Assembly (NCBI RefSeq): GCF_000275845.1
Contig: NW_006766909.1
Span: forward strand, 290,221 to 354,220
From: Dichomitus squalens LYAD-421 SS1
Taxonomy: Eukaryota; Basidiomycota; Agaricomycetes; Polyporales; Polyporaceae
Direction of reading: 5' to 3'
DNA: 64,000 bases
A program made the translations under genes and the position numbers. Below the pieces are notes generated by a model. It was not told where the DNA came from. It searched no databases and worked only from the letters and a program-made list of their open reading frames with translations. Shown in pieces: positions 23,606-36,310 of this stretch (its first letter is position 1; each line of letters starts with the position of its first letter).

Positions 23606-24808
23606 CCTCGGTTCTCAATACGAACAGCTGCTACTCTGAGCTAGCGATGCAAGGACACTACGGCGTGACTGGCAAGGAATCTGATTTACGTACCCGTTCT
23701 CGAAAACGACCGTAAAGTCAAAATTCCGACAAGAAGACTGTGGGCCCTACGATCGTGTAGAAAGTGTCAGATGCACGTATGCACCAAGGCACAAGAGCGA
23801 TTAGTACTCACAAAGGCACCATCCCCCTCGCAAAACGACATGGCAGAACAGAGTCAAGCCTACAGACGCTGAGTGCGGCAGCCGTAGAAGAGATGCTCGA
23901 CTGCGAGAATTTCCCAGTCAATACGATGATGAACCGTTGTATCGGTGTTGAGATGCAGACCTCCTTATTACGTTCAATCCGTCGCTGTTGAGCCGGCAGG
24001 GACGGTCAAGGCGAGGCGTTTCCCGTCCCCCAGGAATAGACGACGTGAAGAGCGAGATGATGGACGGTCCGCTCCTCGGATGCAGTGCTTGGGAAGCCCG
24101 AACACGCAATTCGCACCCAGCAAAGTTCTTCGACATATGCGAATCTGAAAATATGTTGAGTTGCGGCCTCTGCAGTAGATCCGAGGTAGCGTTCGGTGAC
24201 ACACCGATGGATAAATTTTGAGATGGAAACGCGCATCAACAAGAGACGCGCATGGAGTACGCACCACCGAAATTGAATTGGATACAGTAGCGGCGCAGGA
24301 CATCATGGTCCCTGGCCAACATCCTCGTACACGAACCTACTGCCGTTGCCATTGCTCATATCACGGTGATTCGTCGAATTCCGGAGCCGGGCGTCAGCAT
24401 GAGGGGAATCATCGATCAGCGCTGATGCTGACATGCGGAGGCAGAACTGACTTCGAGTGGCGGTGTCGCATGAGGGACGCGACGTGCTCAATCGCACAGG
24501 CTGCTTTCGGCCATCCGCCTTGATCGCTGATTTATCAGACGTTACGCCCTCTCCACCGCCCGCGGAGTTACTCGGCGAGTGTCTGAACGCCCGAGTCGGT
24601 GAAGGGCTAACGCTCCATTACCTTCATGGGCTAGTCCTGAGCCCAGTGGTAACTATTCTGTGCTAATCACACGCTTTGTTACAGTGAATCATTGTATAGA
24701 GCGACAATACATGCGACCTCTGTTGTGCGCAGCTGCACACTTTTATGTAAACTAGTACAATGAGAGAACGTTCAGGTACGCAGTACAAAATCGTTGGAAG
24801 CAATCGCT
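23606..24808. other. intergenic, no gene recognised
   Basis: 1.2 kb between the ABC transporter start and the dioxygenase 3' end. It should include the ABC promoter. Short overlapping open frames have no family match. Confidence 0.4.
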
Positions 24809-26330
24809 TCAAATAGGACAGACCGCAGCGACCATGGGCTCAATGTCGCATATGCTTCAGATAGACGATGTCAACAATGATGCAACATAAGAAAGATCAG
24901 CGTCGTGCGTATCACGTCTCACGCAGAAGATCACCCACATGACACTGCGCTCGCTCGGCTCTGGACCGACGACTTCTTGCATAACGGGTCCCTGCGATGT
25001 ACATTATTCGCGTTAGCACTTGAAAACTCATGCAACGGGTACCGCTCCTGGGCAAGAACAAGCATCAGTGTCACTCACAGCATAGTGCGAGCACTTCGCA
25101 TCATACGCCGCCCAGCTGTCCAGGGGTGACTCCAGGTAGAACCTGGTTCCGAGCGGAGATGTCAAAGCTTATTCAGGATACGGCATTGACGTTACGTAGC
25201 GCTTACCGAGCTAGAACGTCCTCCGAAGGAACCTCGCTGGGCTGGAGGCCAGCGTAGCGCCCACCCTTGCCGGCTATCACGTTCTCGCCGCCTATGGCGT
25301 TACGTCGCTGAACCAGGTGTACGAACGAAAACTTATGCCCGTCCTGATGAAGAGAGTTGGGCGTTGTCTTCGAAACCGGATGTTCTTGCGTCGGCTACAC
25401 AAAATAAGGATCTATGAGCACGCTGTCCCGAACCGACGGATGCGAGCCGTCCGCTCCGGCTTGTGCAGATGGCAGCAAGTTTGAGGTGAAGACCGGGAGG
25501 GACTTGATGGCAACTGGACGACAAAAACTTACCGCAGTCTTGATGAAGTGCACTCCAACGATGATCGGGTGCCTGAGCTCGTCCACAGACCAGTCGCAAA
25601 GGGCAACGTCGGTGAGAATGAGCTTTTCCAGGAGCTCGCTACGCATGCTGTCGGGAATGGAGGGCATGGCGCGGCGCTCGGACTCATGCTCCGGGTTGAA
25701 CACACCTGTGACGCAACAGTCAGCGCAATGTCCGCAATAGTCGATTTCAAAATACGTGAATAAGGCGGTGAGAGATCAAACAGAGGTCCGAAGAAATGAG
25801 CGCCGATGCGTCAGGTAAAGTCATTCGGTGAAAAATGACGAAATTGTTCCAGGACAACTGTGGAGTGCGATCGACATACCCTGATTGTAGTACGTGATAT
25901 CCCGGCCTTCCTGAGCGTGACCGGGAGCCCAGTACACACGCGGCTTGTCCTCGAAAGGAAGGACAAATGCCCGAGAATATTGCCGGAACCGCGCAGTGGT
26001 TGCGGGGGCATGTGGGTCGGAGGGCAGGGTATCGAAGTGAGCCTGAACTGAAGAGAGGAACTGTGCGACCTGGTTGGGGTTAGCGAAGGAGGGATCAGCC
26101 GTAGGGTTGAACCGAATGTAGTCCGCGTTGTCCAGCGGAGGATAATTTTGGCGATAGGAGAGAAGAGGGTTAGTGAACTTCAGATTGCGCCTGACGGTGA
26201 TAGGAGGCGGCGTCAAGCGTGATGAAGGGGTCTGAAGGTCGGAGGTGACAGCAGCGAGCGATCGGCGCGGCACTCTGGTGAGTGTGGCGGCGCGGAAAGC
26301 TGGGCGGGAAGCGGCAAAAAGACGGTGCAT
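24809..26330 (-). CDS. 2OG-Fe(II) dioxygenase, BsmA/isoleucine-dioxygenase family
   Basis: Members of this family (2OG-Fe_Oxy_2) use 2-oxoglutarate, O2 and Fe(II); the best known, Bacillus IDO, hydroxylates free isoleucine. Start at 26328-26330 (MHRLFAASRPAFRAATLTR), an Arg-rich N-terminus without acids that could be a mitochondrial presequence. Then YIRFNPTADPSF, RFRQYSRAFVLPF and RDITYYNQG; after an intron VFNPEHESERR, ILTDVALCDWSVDELRHPII and VGVHFIKTA; after a GTAAGT intron NSLHQDGHKFSFVHLVQRRN, which carries the iron-binding H-x-D (HQD); then GGENVIAGKGG; then FYLESPLDSWAAYDAKCSHY with the probable distal His, and GPVMQEVVGPEPSERSVM. The C-terminal exon (DIEPMVAAV, TGA at 24809-24811) is a tentative join. 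It lies between an ABCC pump and an NRPS. Confidence 0.78.
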
Positions 26331-28316
26331 CCTGCAGATGGGCAACACATGTCAACTACACGATGCTATGACTGCGACATTGAAGAAAAAACTGACATCG
26401 TTCGCGCTGAGTAGAGCGAGGTAAACTTGGAGTTGGGTCGGACGGAGACTTAAGAGTGCAATTGTGCGTGCTCTGGCGAACGCGCCTGAAGCGAACTTAT
26501 ATAACGTCGACATGTCATTCGTATGTACGTTAACCTGTGCAGTTGTCAGTATGAGACAAATCAGTAACTTTCTGGGTTCAGCATGCGAGCCTACCGCGCA
26601 CTGGCAACACTCTAGTGTGAAGAATCAACTTGCTGTGACCATGTGTGACGAGCGCCGACGGACAATGCGGTGACGATGTAGGGTCAGCCTCCCTGAGTCA
26701 CTTTCTTGCCGGACAATGTCTTCCCCCGTGTAGCTGCGAGAGTCGTATTGCATCAGTGAGTAACTGAACGGTGTTGCATCAACGCATCAGGGTTGCCGAG
26801 TACGAATAAGGAGCATAAGCGCAAGGTCTGCGGGGCAAAAAATTGAAAAGTACGCGACACTGGCATGATTTCGCGACATCATTCAACTCCGTCGGGATGC
26901 GACTCGGCAGGTCTCGTCCTCATATTTTGAAGTCTAGGTATACCATCCCGGCGAGACGATGCAACACAAGACCCGATGACGTGGGATGCCGTAGAAGAAA
27001 GCAAATTGGGTGCATGGAAGCAAATTTAGCGAGGACTATCCGACATCTTCGAGACTGTAGACAATGACGCTGAGCAGAACAGCGTGGAGCCAAAGCGGCC
27101 AGTGTTCGTTGGCGTTACAACCTGCAACACGAGAGGCTTTGATTGCTCCCGGACCAAAACGGGGACAGGGAAATGACTTGGGAATGGACCCGAGCGGGTT
27201 GACGCTCTCAGGTTCTATCCGGCTCTTATCTCCGGTCCTGGCCCCTCACTGCCAGCCTCTTTCACAGCGGATTGCGGGGTGTCGGATGTATACAAGCTCG
27301 CAGACGACGTTGATGGCGCGCAGAGGGTTGGCGCAGGGGGCCCCGCAAGCGCGCGCGTGAAAGAGGCTGCCGGCGGAGGCAAGACCCGGACAGGACCCGA
27401 AAACGTCAACCCCTCGGGTCTAGGACATTGGCCAATGCCTCTCGTGGCAAGGTTGAGGGGACCTCCGACAGGAATCGGGGCCCAGGGTCCAGGAACGTTG
27501 CTGCGCTGGGAAACGGTGCAAGATGAGCTTCTTGTTGTTTGTTTGTAGCTCTAGTGAGACGTTACCACACTGTCGTGATATCCAGAAGGGGAGCTGCGAA
27601 CAGGGTGATGGGCACAACGGCGTGGATGCGGCCGCTAGAGCAGACGCATGGAACAGGGTCAAGACGAAAATAGAGTGCCAGGGCCGCTGAGCAGCGTATT
27701 GTCTATCGGCCGTCGCCCGTTCATCCGCCAGCTCGAAGGGACGTTCGTGAGCTGTAAACGGCAAAGAAGACAGGTAAGTAGCCACCGGTGTTGCGGCGGT
27801 TCGTGGCAAGCTGGTTCAACGGTTACCCGGGTAACGGTAACGGGTGCGCTTCACGCTGGGGAGGCCTCATAGACGCCCGCAATGAGAAGGATCGCGCAAA
27901 GCCTTTGCTGAATCGTCCAACTTTGGCGCGAACCGCCATGTGTCATTTTGGCCTCCACAGCAACTCTTCACCTGGGCCCATCAGCGGTGGCCATCAGCGG
28001 GTAAAGAGGGCAAACGATAATCACCTCATGGGATCGTGGGTCGGCGCCGATGCTATCGGTAAGCCGTCGAGAAGGGACTCTGATTCAGGGGTACGCGCTT
28101 TGGAGATCCAGCGTTTCCGCATGACTTTGCTCAATTCTTGCATTTCGTACAGCATCGATGACCCGCCACCGGTTGCACGGGTCAATTCCCACCTGTAAGG
28201 ATAGTTTGTCAATTTCGGGAGGTGTGACTAACAAGAGGTGTGGGGATGCCAGATTGATGTTATAGGTTGGCATTGGGGTCCAGCCGCCCCTCCACATCGT
28301 TCTGGAGGGGTCTACC
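26331..28316. promoter_or_regulatory. shared upstream region of the dioxygenase and the NRPS
   Basis: Nearly 2 kb between two divergently transcribed genes. No gene is supportable in it. It carries the long imperfect inverted repeat at 27117-27457 and a perfect 14-bp palindrome GTTACCCGGGTAAC at 27822-27835. If the two genes are co-regulated this is where it would happen. Confidence 0.45.
27117..27457. repeat. long imperfect inverted repeat (foldback)
   Basis: The left arm (about 27117-27280) and the reverse complement of the right arm (about 27340-27457) match in order through several blocks: CAACCTGC/TTGCCACGAGAGGC, GACCCGAG-GGGTTGACG, CCGG-TCTT, GCCAGCCTCTTTCAC versus GGCAGCCTCTTTCAC, and TTGCGGGG. 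The spacer is about 60 bp. Mismatches and small gaps show it is old. It may be a degenerate foldback transposon or an inverted duplication. Confidence 0.65.
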
Positions 28317-31300
28317 ATGTCCTTGCATCTTGCCGAGGACATTGCTTTCGTACGCTTGCTCGCTGCCTCCGCCGTCGTAGCAGCCCAGTCCTATGCCTAT
28401 CGTTGGACTTCCTCTGATGAGCCCTCTCCCGTTGTTCTCCAGGTCGTCGATATCCGTCGCCGCCAGCTCGCCCACTACAATTGTTACACGCTCTCTGTTC
28501 CTTCGGACCTCACCGTTTCCCAACTGCTTGATGTAGCTCGCCGTACTGAAGCCACTGCAACTGAGGCCCTTGCCAAGGATGCCCTCACCCTCTTCACTTT
28601 CGACAATGAGGCCGACGTAGATCGCTACTTCTATTTCCAAATATCCCCTCCACCCCGCAGCGTCGTGGCCATCGTTTCATCCAACGACGACGCCAGGTTC
28701 TCCGCATTGCCCGGGAACTACAGCTGTGATTCATGGCTGCATCATCGTCTATCTCTGGTTTTCGCAAGCATCGCTACTTCTTCCTCCTCAGCCCTCCCTC
28801 TCTTTTCCATTCCCTGTCTCCCGGAGGACGAGAAGACGGAGCTCCTGAAGCTAAGCCAGAACAACGATCTTCCCTCCGAGGTCACCTTTCCCTGCATCCA
28901 TCATTACTTCGAAGACATCGCTCGAACTTCTCCACACCTTCCGGCGCTCTGCTTCCACGAACATAGCGGTGAAATCACCACGGTCTCATACGGGGATATG
29001 AACAAGCGTTGCGGTGCCCTCGCCGGGTATCTAGCGTCGTCCCACGGCGTCGGCCCTGGAATCATTGTCCCGATCTTCTTCGCTCGCGGGATCGACATGC
29101 TTATCGCAATCTACGCTGTGGTGAGTTGGGATCTCGGTCTTTGGATGATCTTCTCCGGCTTCTCAAGATAAGACGCTAAGCTGTCCTTTTCCGCAGCTCA
29201 AGGCGGGCGCCTCCTACGTCCCTCTTGATCCTGATCATCCACCTGAGCGGACTGCTGTCATCTGTAACGCTGTCAAGGCCAAGGTCGTCCTGACGCAGTC
29301 CGCATTACTCGATGACGTCCGGGGACGTCTCAGCGGGTCGACTGCGGTTATTGCCCTTAATGATGTGCAGTGGCTGGACCATCCCGATGTTGAGCTCTCA
29401 GGACGGGGCACAGGAGAAGATCTTGCATACGTCCTGTTTACGTCGGGTACGACCGGGACGCCTAAAGGCGTCATGGTGCACCATACTGCCGTCGTGAACA
29501 CGACGATCGACGGACCGCCACTGAACCGAGCCCTTCGCAAGAGAAATAACCTGCGCACCTTCATGTTCTCGAATTATGCCTTCGACGCCGTAAGTTCGTA
29601 GCTGAACCGCCCTCGCTGAATACTAACAATGTTCTTTTTAGTCCATCTGGGACATGTTCATCACGCTTACTTCAGGCGGGTGTCTTTGTCTCGCCTCAAA
29701 GGAGGCAACGATGGACGACTTGCCCGGAGTCATGCGCCGTCTCTCCGCAAACTTCGTCATGACGACTCCTACCGTACTCAGCCTACTCGAAACCGCTGAG
29801 GTCCCTTCTCTCGACACTGTCTACAGTTGTGGCGAGATGCTTACGCCTGCTGTCCGAGACCGCTTCACACAGGCTGGCCTTACACTCGGTAACGTATATG
29901 GACCTACGGAGACAACCGTATCATGCACCTTCGATGTGGTCGAAGACGGCACGAAGGATCCTACTATCATCGGCAAGCCCTTCGGTTGGAGTCGCGGTTA
30001 CATTCTCGACGATCAGCTCCGTATGGTCCCTCACGGCGCTGTCGGTACACTTTGGATCGCTGGCCCCCAGCTGAGCAAGGGTTATCTAGCTAGACCTGAT
30101 CTCACTGAAGCCGCGTATCGTCCTGACCCCTTTGCGACTGGCGAGAACGTAGGTCAGCTCATGTACAACACCGGCGATCTCTGTGCGTGGGTCCAGGATG
30201 GCTACCTAAAATGCTACGGACGCGCCGATGATCAGATGAAGATCCGTGGTCAGCGCGTGGAGACGCTGGAGATTGAAGCGGTCATCTCGCGCGTTCCTGA
30301 TGTTTATGCCACGTGTGTCGTGAAGCGTGTGCAAGACGGACGCGAAGACTTGGTCGCATTCTACTGTATCGAGGTCAGCCTGATCGTGTCTCGTCCTTGC
30401 AAGACGATGCTCACTCTCGTACTTCAGCCTACTTCTTCAGCAGACATCCCTGTCGTGGAAAAGGAAATCGTCGAGACGGTAACTCGTCATCTTCCGATCT
30501 ATATGCGACCCTCCACCCTGGTCCATCTCGATAAGCTCCCCGTCACGGTGAACGGGAAGGCGGACCGTCGTCAGCTGCGAGCGCGTGCCGCGGAACTCGA
30601 AATCGTCGCCCCTGTCTCTGTGGATGACTCGTCCGACGAATCGCGCACAGCCACCGAAGATATGGTCGCGGAGTGCTGGTCAACTCTGTTGTCGATCCCG
30701 ATCGAGAACGTGCCCTTGCACCGTGATTTCTACGAATGTGGCGGTGACTCAGTAACCATCATCCGTCTCGCATCGGCCCTGCGTGCACGAGGCCTTCAAT
30801 TGAAGACCAGCGACCTCCGGAAGGCCACTACTGTCAAAGCACAGGCCGCTTTGGCTCAGCAACGCGGTTCCAACGTGGCAGGCCGCGTCGAGGAGAAGTA
30901 CAAGCCATTCTCACTCATCTCACTGGCCACGGTGTCCCTCGATTCCATCGTGGCGTCTATGGGCTACTCAAAGGACATCATCGAGGATGTCTATCCTTGT
31001 TCTGCGACGGTTTCTGGACTTGTGTCTCTCGCGGCTAGCAATCCCCAGGTATGATCAGTCTGTCAGTATATTATTCTAGAACCATCGTATTTATTCTTAT
31101 CCTGTAGAGCTACTACGCCCAGCACGCCTTCAAACGATCTGGACATTTCGACGCCGTTCGTTTGCACGCCGCTTGGAAAGCAGTCGTTGGACGTCATCCC
31201 ATCCTACGCACTGCGTTTGTCATTCCTCCAATGCCTGCGACGGATATCCTACAGGTGGTCCTCAAGGCGGAAGCCTCTGAGTTGCATCTCGCCCACGACC

Positions 31301-34300
31301 GCGTCTCCAGCGAAGCAGATCTCGAACGCGTCGTTGCTGACTACTTGGAACTGTCTCGTCTATCGGGCTTTCATCTCGGCATCATCCCCACTCGTGTCGC
31401 GCTGTTCGAAAGCCCTACGTCCTCCATCATGCTCTTCCAGATCCACCACTCGCAATATGACGGGTGGAGTTTGCCTATCATTCTCAATCACGTCCAAGAG
31501 GCGTACGAGTCTCTGGAGAAGAGTAAGGTTCCCAGCATTACCAGCCCCTCTTTGCCGTATAGCGACTTCATACGCTGGGAGCGTCAGCAGAGCACAGCGA
31601 CCGCGCTCACGTTCTGGACGAACGAGCTCGAGGATGCCACACTACTTTCTTGGCCTAAGATTCCTCACGATGCCAGCGACATTGCGACGGACACGCTTAT
31701 CACGGCGTCGTGGACGCCTTCGGGTGACCTCACCAAATTTTGCAGCGAGCGCAAGGTCACGGCGTCGACCCTTATCCGTCTAGCTCTCGCCGTCGTTCTC
31801 GGTATTCATGGCAATACCGATGATGTCCTCATCGGCGTCGTCACCTCAGGTCGTTCAGGAGACCTGGCAGGAGTGGAGAACGTGGTGGGGCCTTGCATTG
31901 CAACACTTCCCTTCCGAATTCGCCTCCCGCCTGACGCTTCTCTCGACTCCGTCCTCTCCACCGTGCAAGAGCGCTCAACTGCTGCTGCAGCGTACGAGTA
32001 CATTGGCCTCGCAGACATCCTGAAGGCCAGCCCTTTCTCGCGTTCTCTCTTCCAGGTCTTGCTGACCGTGGAGAACATTCCGGAGCTCGACCTTCACAAT
32101 CACCCGCTCTTCGGTGAGGATGTCCATGGACATCAGATGGAGATGAATTACCCGCTCGGCGTCACCGTTTTCCTGCTTCCTGGCAACCGGGGCCTCAAGA
32201 TCGATATCGAGTACGATTCACATCACCTCTCCGAAGAGGACGTTCACTGGTTCCGTTCTCACTTGCTCGCGACACTCGACGCTATCCTTGAGTCTCCCTC
32301 TTCTACTGTGGCCGACATTGATATTGTCACCGATGAGGAGCGCGGATACCTCCAGGACGTCGGGATTGGCCTGACACCTGACCCCGAACTCGCGGCGGAA
32401 CCATTCTGTCATCGCTTGTTCGAGAGGGTTGCGCGCAAGCACCCATACCGTATTGCCGTCGAACACACCAGCGGCCAGGAACTCACGTATGCGGAGGTGG
32501 AGGCGCAGGCGAATCGCGCCGCGCACGGCTTACGAGCGCGGGGTGTGACGGTCGAGGTGCCCATCCCTGTCCTCTTCAATAAGGACGCCGACCAGTCTCA
32601 GGCCGTCGTCGGTATCATGGCGGTCATGAAGTCGGGAGGCGCTTTTGTCCCATTGGACGTCTCGTGGCCACTCGCACGACTGCTGTCATGCATTCGTCAG
32701 TGTAGTGCGCCGTTCGTCCTGTGCGACTCTGATGTTCCGGAGATCGCGCGCGAGCTCCCCGTACCCTTCGTCACGGTAGCCGAGCTTGCAAGGCTGCAAT
32801 CTCCGGAGGTGTGCATCAACGAGGATCAGACGCCTAACTCGTTGGCGTACGTCATCTTCACAAGTGGATCTACTGGAGAGCCGAAGGGTGTGATGATAGA
32901 GCATCGCAACATCATGGGCTATGTCGCCAAGTATGTCTATAGTCTACTCTTCAGTCTCATGTGTTTGCTGACGGGTAGTATGTCATAGCGGTACGACGGT
33001 ATATCCCATCAAGGACGTCAAACGTCTGCTCCACTTCAGCCCCTTCTCATTCGACCAGGGTCTCGGCGACATTTTCATGGCGCTCACTAAGGGCGCGACG
33101 CTTGTGCTCGCGAACATGAGCGACGTACTCACCGACCTCTCGAATGTGCTGAACTCGACTCGTGTGGACTACACCGTTCTCACTCCTGCTATCGCTCAGC
33201 TGATTCGGAATGACGTCGAGCACCCGTATCTGAAGAGTCTCCTTGTTGGCGGAGAGAAGCTCCCGGGCCAACTCGTTGACCGGTGGAAGGGCCAGGTTGC
33301 GTTTATGGATGAGTAAGTTTTACGTGGCCACATACCCTCGCGAGCAGAGTCGCTGACTGTACTACTCTGTACCCGCGCCTCCATAGCTACGGCCCGACCG
33401 AAGTTACCGTCTCTTGCGTCGGCATGACCTTCACCGCGCACACCAAAGCCGCCGCAGGCGTGATCGGTCGTTCCTACGGTGACACCCGTGCGTACATCGT
33501 GGACACTCGCGACCCCTCGCGCCTCCTCCCTGTTGGGGCTGTTGGAGAGCTCTGCCTCTCCGGCAACCAAGTCGGACGCGGGTACCTCGACCGGCCCGAC
33601 CTCACCGCTGCGGCGTTCATCCCTGATCCGTTCGCCCCTGGCCTGACGATGTACCGCTCCGGTGACCGCGCGCGGTGGACAAGCGACGGGTTTATCGAGT
33701 ATCTGGGCAGGCAAGACGACGCGTTTGTCAAGCTTCGCGGATTACGCATCGATACGGGCGAGGTCGAGGACGCGATTACGGGCGTTGGGGAGACGTTTGC
33801 GGTTGTGGAGCTACTGCAGCTTCGTGGGCAGCCGCATCTCGTCACCTTCATGAGCAGGACACTCGCGCCCACGGGAGAGGCCAAGCTTGAGCTCGCGGAG
33901 CCGAGAGATGAGGAAGAGGCTCGGAAGCTGAAGGCGTGGCTCCAAGAGAGCGTCGCCGCATGCCGGCAGGCGGTTCCAGTGTATGCGGTTCCGACGGTGT
34001 GGCTGGCGCTCAGGGCGATGCCACAGAACACGAACTCAAAGTTCGACAGGAAGCAGTTGAAGGCGTTCTACAAGGCTCTCGCCTCCGAGACCATCGAGAG
34101 CTTCTCTGCGGGCCTGACGCAGAGCCATGCGCCGCGTTCGCCGGAGACCGCGTTGGAGAAGACTATTGCGAAGGTGTGGAGCGACGTGCTGGGCCGCGAG
34201 GCGCAGTCGATCTCGGTATACGACGACTTCTTCTCGTTGGGAGGAGACTCGATCGGCGTCGTGCGCATGCTTTCGGGCTTGAAGACTCTAGGTTTTGTCA

Positions 34301-35287
34301 TCTCGCTCAAGGACTTCACGGCGGGACCGACTGTGGCAGATCTGGCGGTCTACTTTGGCGCGAGCTCATCTCTGGCGAGCTCGTCGCCTGATGTCGGAGA
34401 GAGCCTTCTTCCTGGACAAGGCAACGGTCTCGTTTGGCAGGTGCAGGTGCAGGAGAATGGTCAAGGGTCGACACCGCTCTGGATGATCCATGACGGCGGT
34501 GGACTTGGGAACGAATGTCAGTGTTTCTTTCGGATCCAATATTCGACGCTTGACTCAATCCACCCTTTCCGTAGACAAGAACTTGACCTCGCTTTCGCGC
34601 GATATCCATGCCATCTCCAACCCCACCACCACCCTCGCCGAGCTACGCTCTCAGTTCCCCACTATGGCCAGCTACGTTGCGGCCTACACACCCCTCATCT
34701 CTTCGGCAAGCGATATCTTCCTCGGAGGCTGGTCTGTCGGCGGTATGTTGGCGCTTGCGCTGGCTCAGAAACGTCTAGCAGCGGGACAGCGTGTCCGCGG
34801 CGTCGTGCTGATCGACAGCTTCAATTCGGAGGGCTGGCGATACACCGGCTCGCCGCTCGACTCGGAGCATGGAAATGACAAGCTGTCCGCGGAGGAGTTC
34901 TCGCGCGTGCACCAGGCGCACGTCGATGGCATCATCGGACGGCTCACGACGAAACGGTGCGACGTCCCCGTGTTGCTTGTCCGGGCGGGCATCGGGATGG
35001 GCGTGCAAGAGATTGAGCAGGCGGGCTTCGCGGTGCCGTATCTCAACCGGTCGGCACAGAGGAGTCTGGACAGCGGGATTGGCGGCTTGTCGGATGATGA
35101 TGATCTGAAGACGCCGACGTGTACGAGTCCGGAGGAGACAAACTTCTGGACGAGGTCGGTGCTGCCGCAGTTAGAGGTGGTGACTGTTGAGGGGGCGGAC
35201 CACTACAGCCTGATGCGGGACGGAGCGCTTTGCGCGAAGGCGTCTGCCGAAGTTGCGAAGTGGCTTGCTAGAATCGAGGGACGCTGA
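28317..35287 (+). CDS. two-module non-ribosomal peptide synthetase (A-T-C-A-T-TE)
   Basis: Eight exons (28317-29120, 29197-29589, 29642-30373, 30428-31048, 31108-32930, 32989-33312, 33387-34516, 34575-35287) sum to 6540 nt, 2179 aa. Domains: about 200 residues resembling the end of a condensation domain, without its HHxxxDG; A1 (FTSGTTGTPKG about 348; YGPTETT; YNTGDL; GRADDQMKIRGQR; NGKADRRQL); T1 (CGGDSVTII, Ser about 747); C (HHSQYDGWS, about 963); A2 (FTSGSTGEPKG about 1434; YGPTEVT; YRSGDRARW; GRQDDAFVKLRG; NSKFDRKQL); T2 (LGGDSIGVV, about 1850); thioesterase with GGWSVGG (about 1994) and ADHYSLM (His about 2150). Both A domains keep the A10 Lys. The start has a good ACCATGT context. It should join two amino or related acids and release by hydrolysis or cyclisation. 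The product is unknown. Confidence 0.93.
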
Positions 35288-35439
35288 GAGTCTTGTGAGC
35301 GTGGATGCCATCTACCCACTCCTTAAAAAGTATCGCAGCACGCTCCTTGTTAATATCGGTATCTATGTATTTGTTGTTGTAGAGACTAGACTGAGGCGGC
35401 AGGGTGTACTTTATCTTGCCCATGTGTTGTATAGAAGTA

Positions 35440-35890
35440 ACCTCGCATCTGTGGAATGCACGGAATGTCAGCTGCTCTTCTCTAGAGGCGATGAACTCCG
35501 TGTCGAGGTTGAGCGCTTTGAACAAGTTCACCGACGGGGGACTTGAGTCCGTTCTGCAATCGAAGTAATTCACGAACTCCTTGTGATCAAATTGAACCTG
35601 AGGAAGGTGTTCATCGGATCGCTGAGTGAGGAGCAGGAGGAGCTTGCGCGTGTCGCTGTGATGAATGCGTTACAAAAAAAGAGCTTCCCAAGCTTGTCAA
35701 GAGAATGGTGTTGAATTTGATTGTGCGTCGATACGTAGTGACCCCTCACTTGCTGAGGGATACGATGTCTTTTGATGTCGATCTCAGGCTCATCATATAG
35801 AATTTGACATGTGTGAGGGTGAGGACCCGTGGGAGGAGGCAAGACGAGGTTTTGGCAAGAAGCCTTTTCACGACGGGCTACTTGTGTGAT
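35440..35890 (+). pseudogene. 3' relic of an F-box/LRR paralogue
   Basis: The end matches the last exon of the intact F-box gene downstream: EDPWEEARRGFGKKPFH here (from about 35820) against EDPWEEARCGFGRMPFH at 37640. Before it, EEQEELARVAVMNALQKK and then, in another frame after an A7 run, LPKLVKRMVLNLIVRRYV correspond to the helical C-terminal part. The frame breaks at the A7 run (about 35675) and no F-box half is present. It is a truncated duplicate between the NRPS and the intact gene. Confidence 0.65.
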
Positions 35891-36310
35891 GGTGACCCTA
35901 TGCATTCATTGCCAGTGCGTGTTGACGTTGAGTCGCAAATTCCTGGCAGACAAGGTTTCGATGCCCATCCACTGCCTCTCTCCTGACGCTGAAGGCCGCG
36001 GCGGGCGCTTTTCTGCTATGGTAGTAGAGCGGCCTCGGCTTGGACATGGACACCAACCGCCGCAGACTCCCGTGGGCCAGGTATTACTTGCGACTCGTCC
36101 AGCAACTCCAAACCGCCAACAGGACCACCATTCAAGGCATTAGCCTGTCTGCTCTGTGTACCTCTTCGACCGACTCCTTTCGATCGTCGATACGTGGCCT
36201 CATCGTCGATTTCATCGCAGAGCTCATATCCGCCGAGGGTCGATCTGGTCTTGATTGGTGAGTAGATTGGCACGACATGCGTGGCCAATAGCCAACGTAT
36301 TCCATAGATC

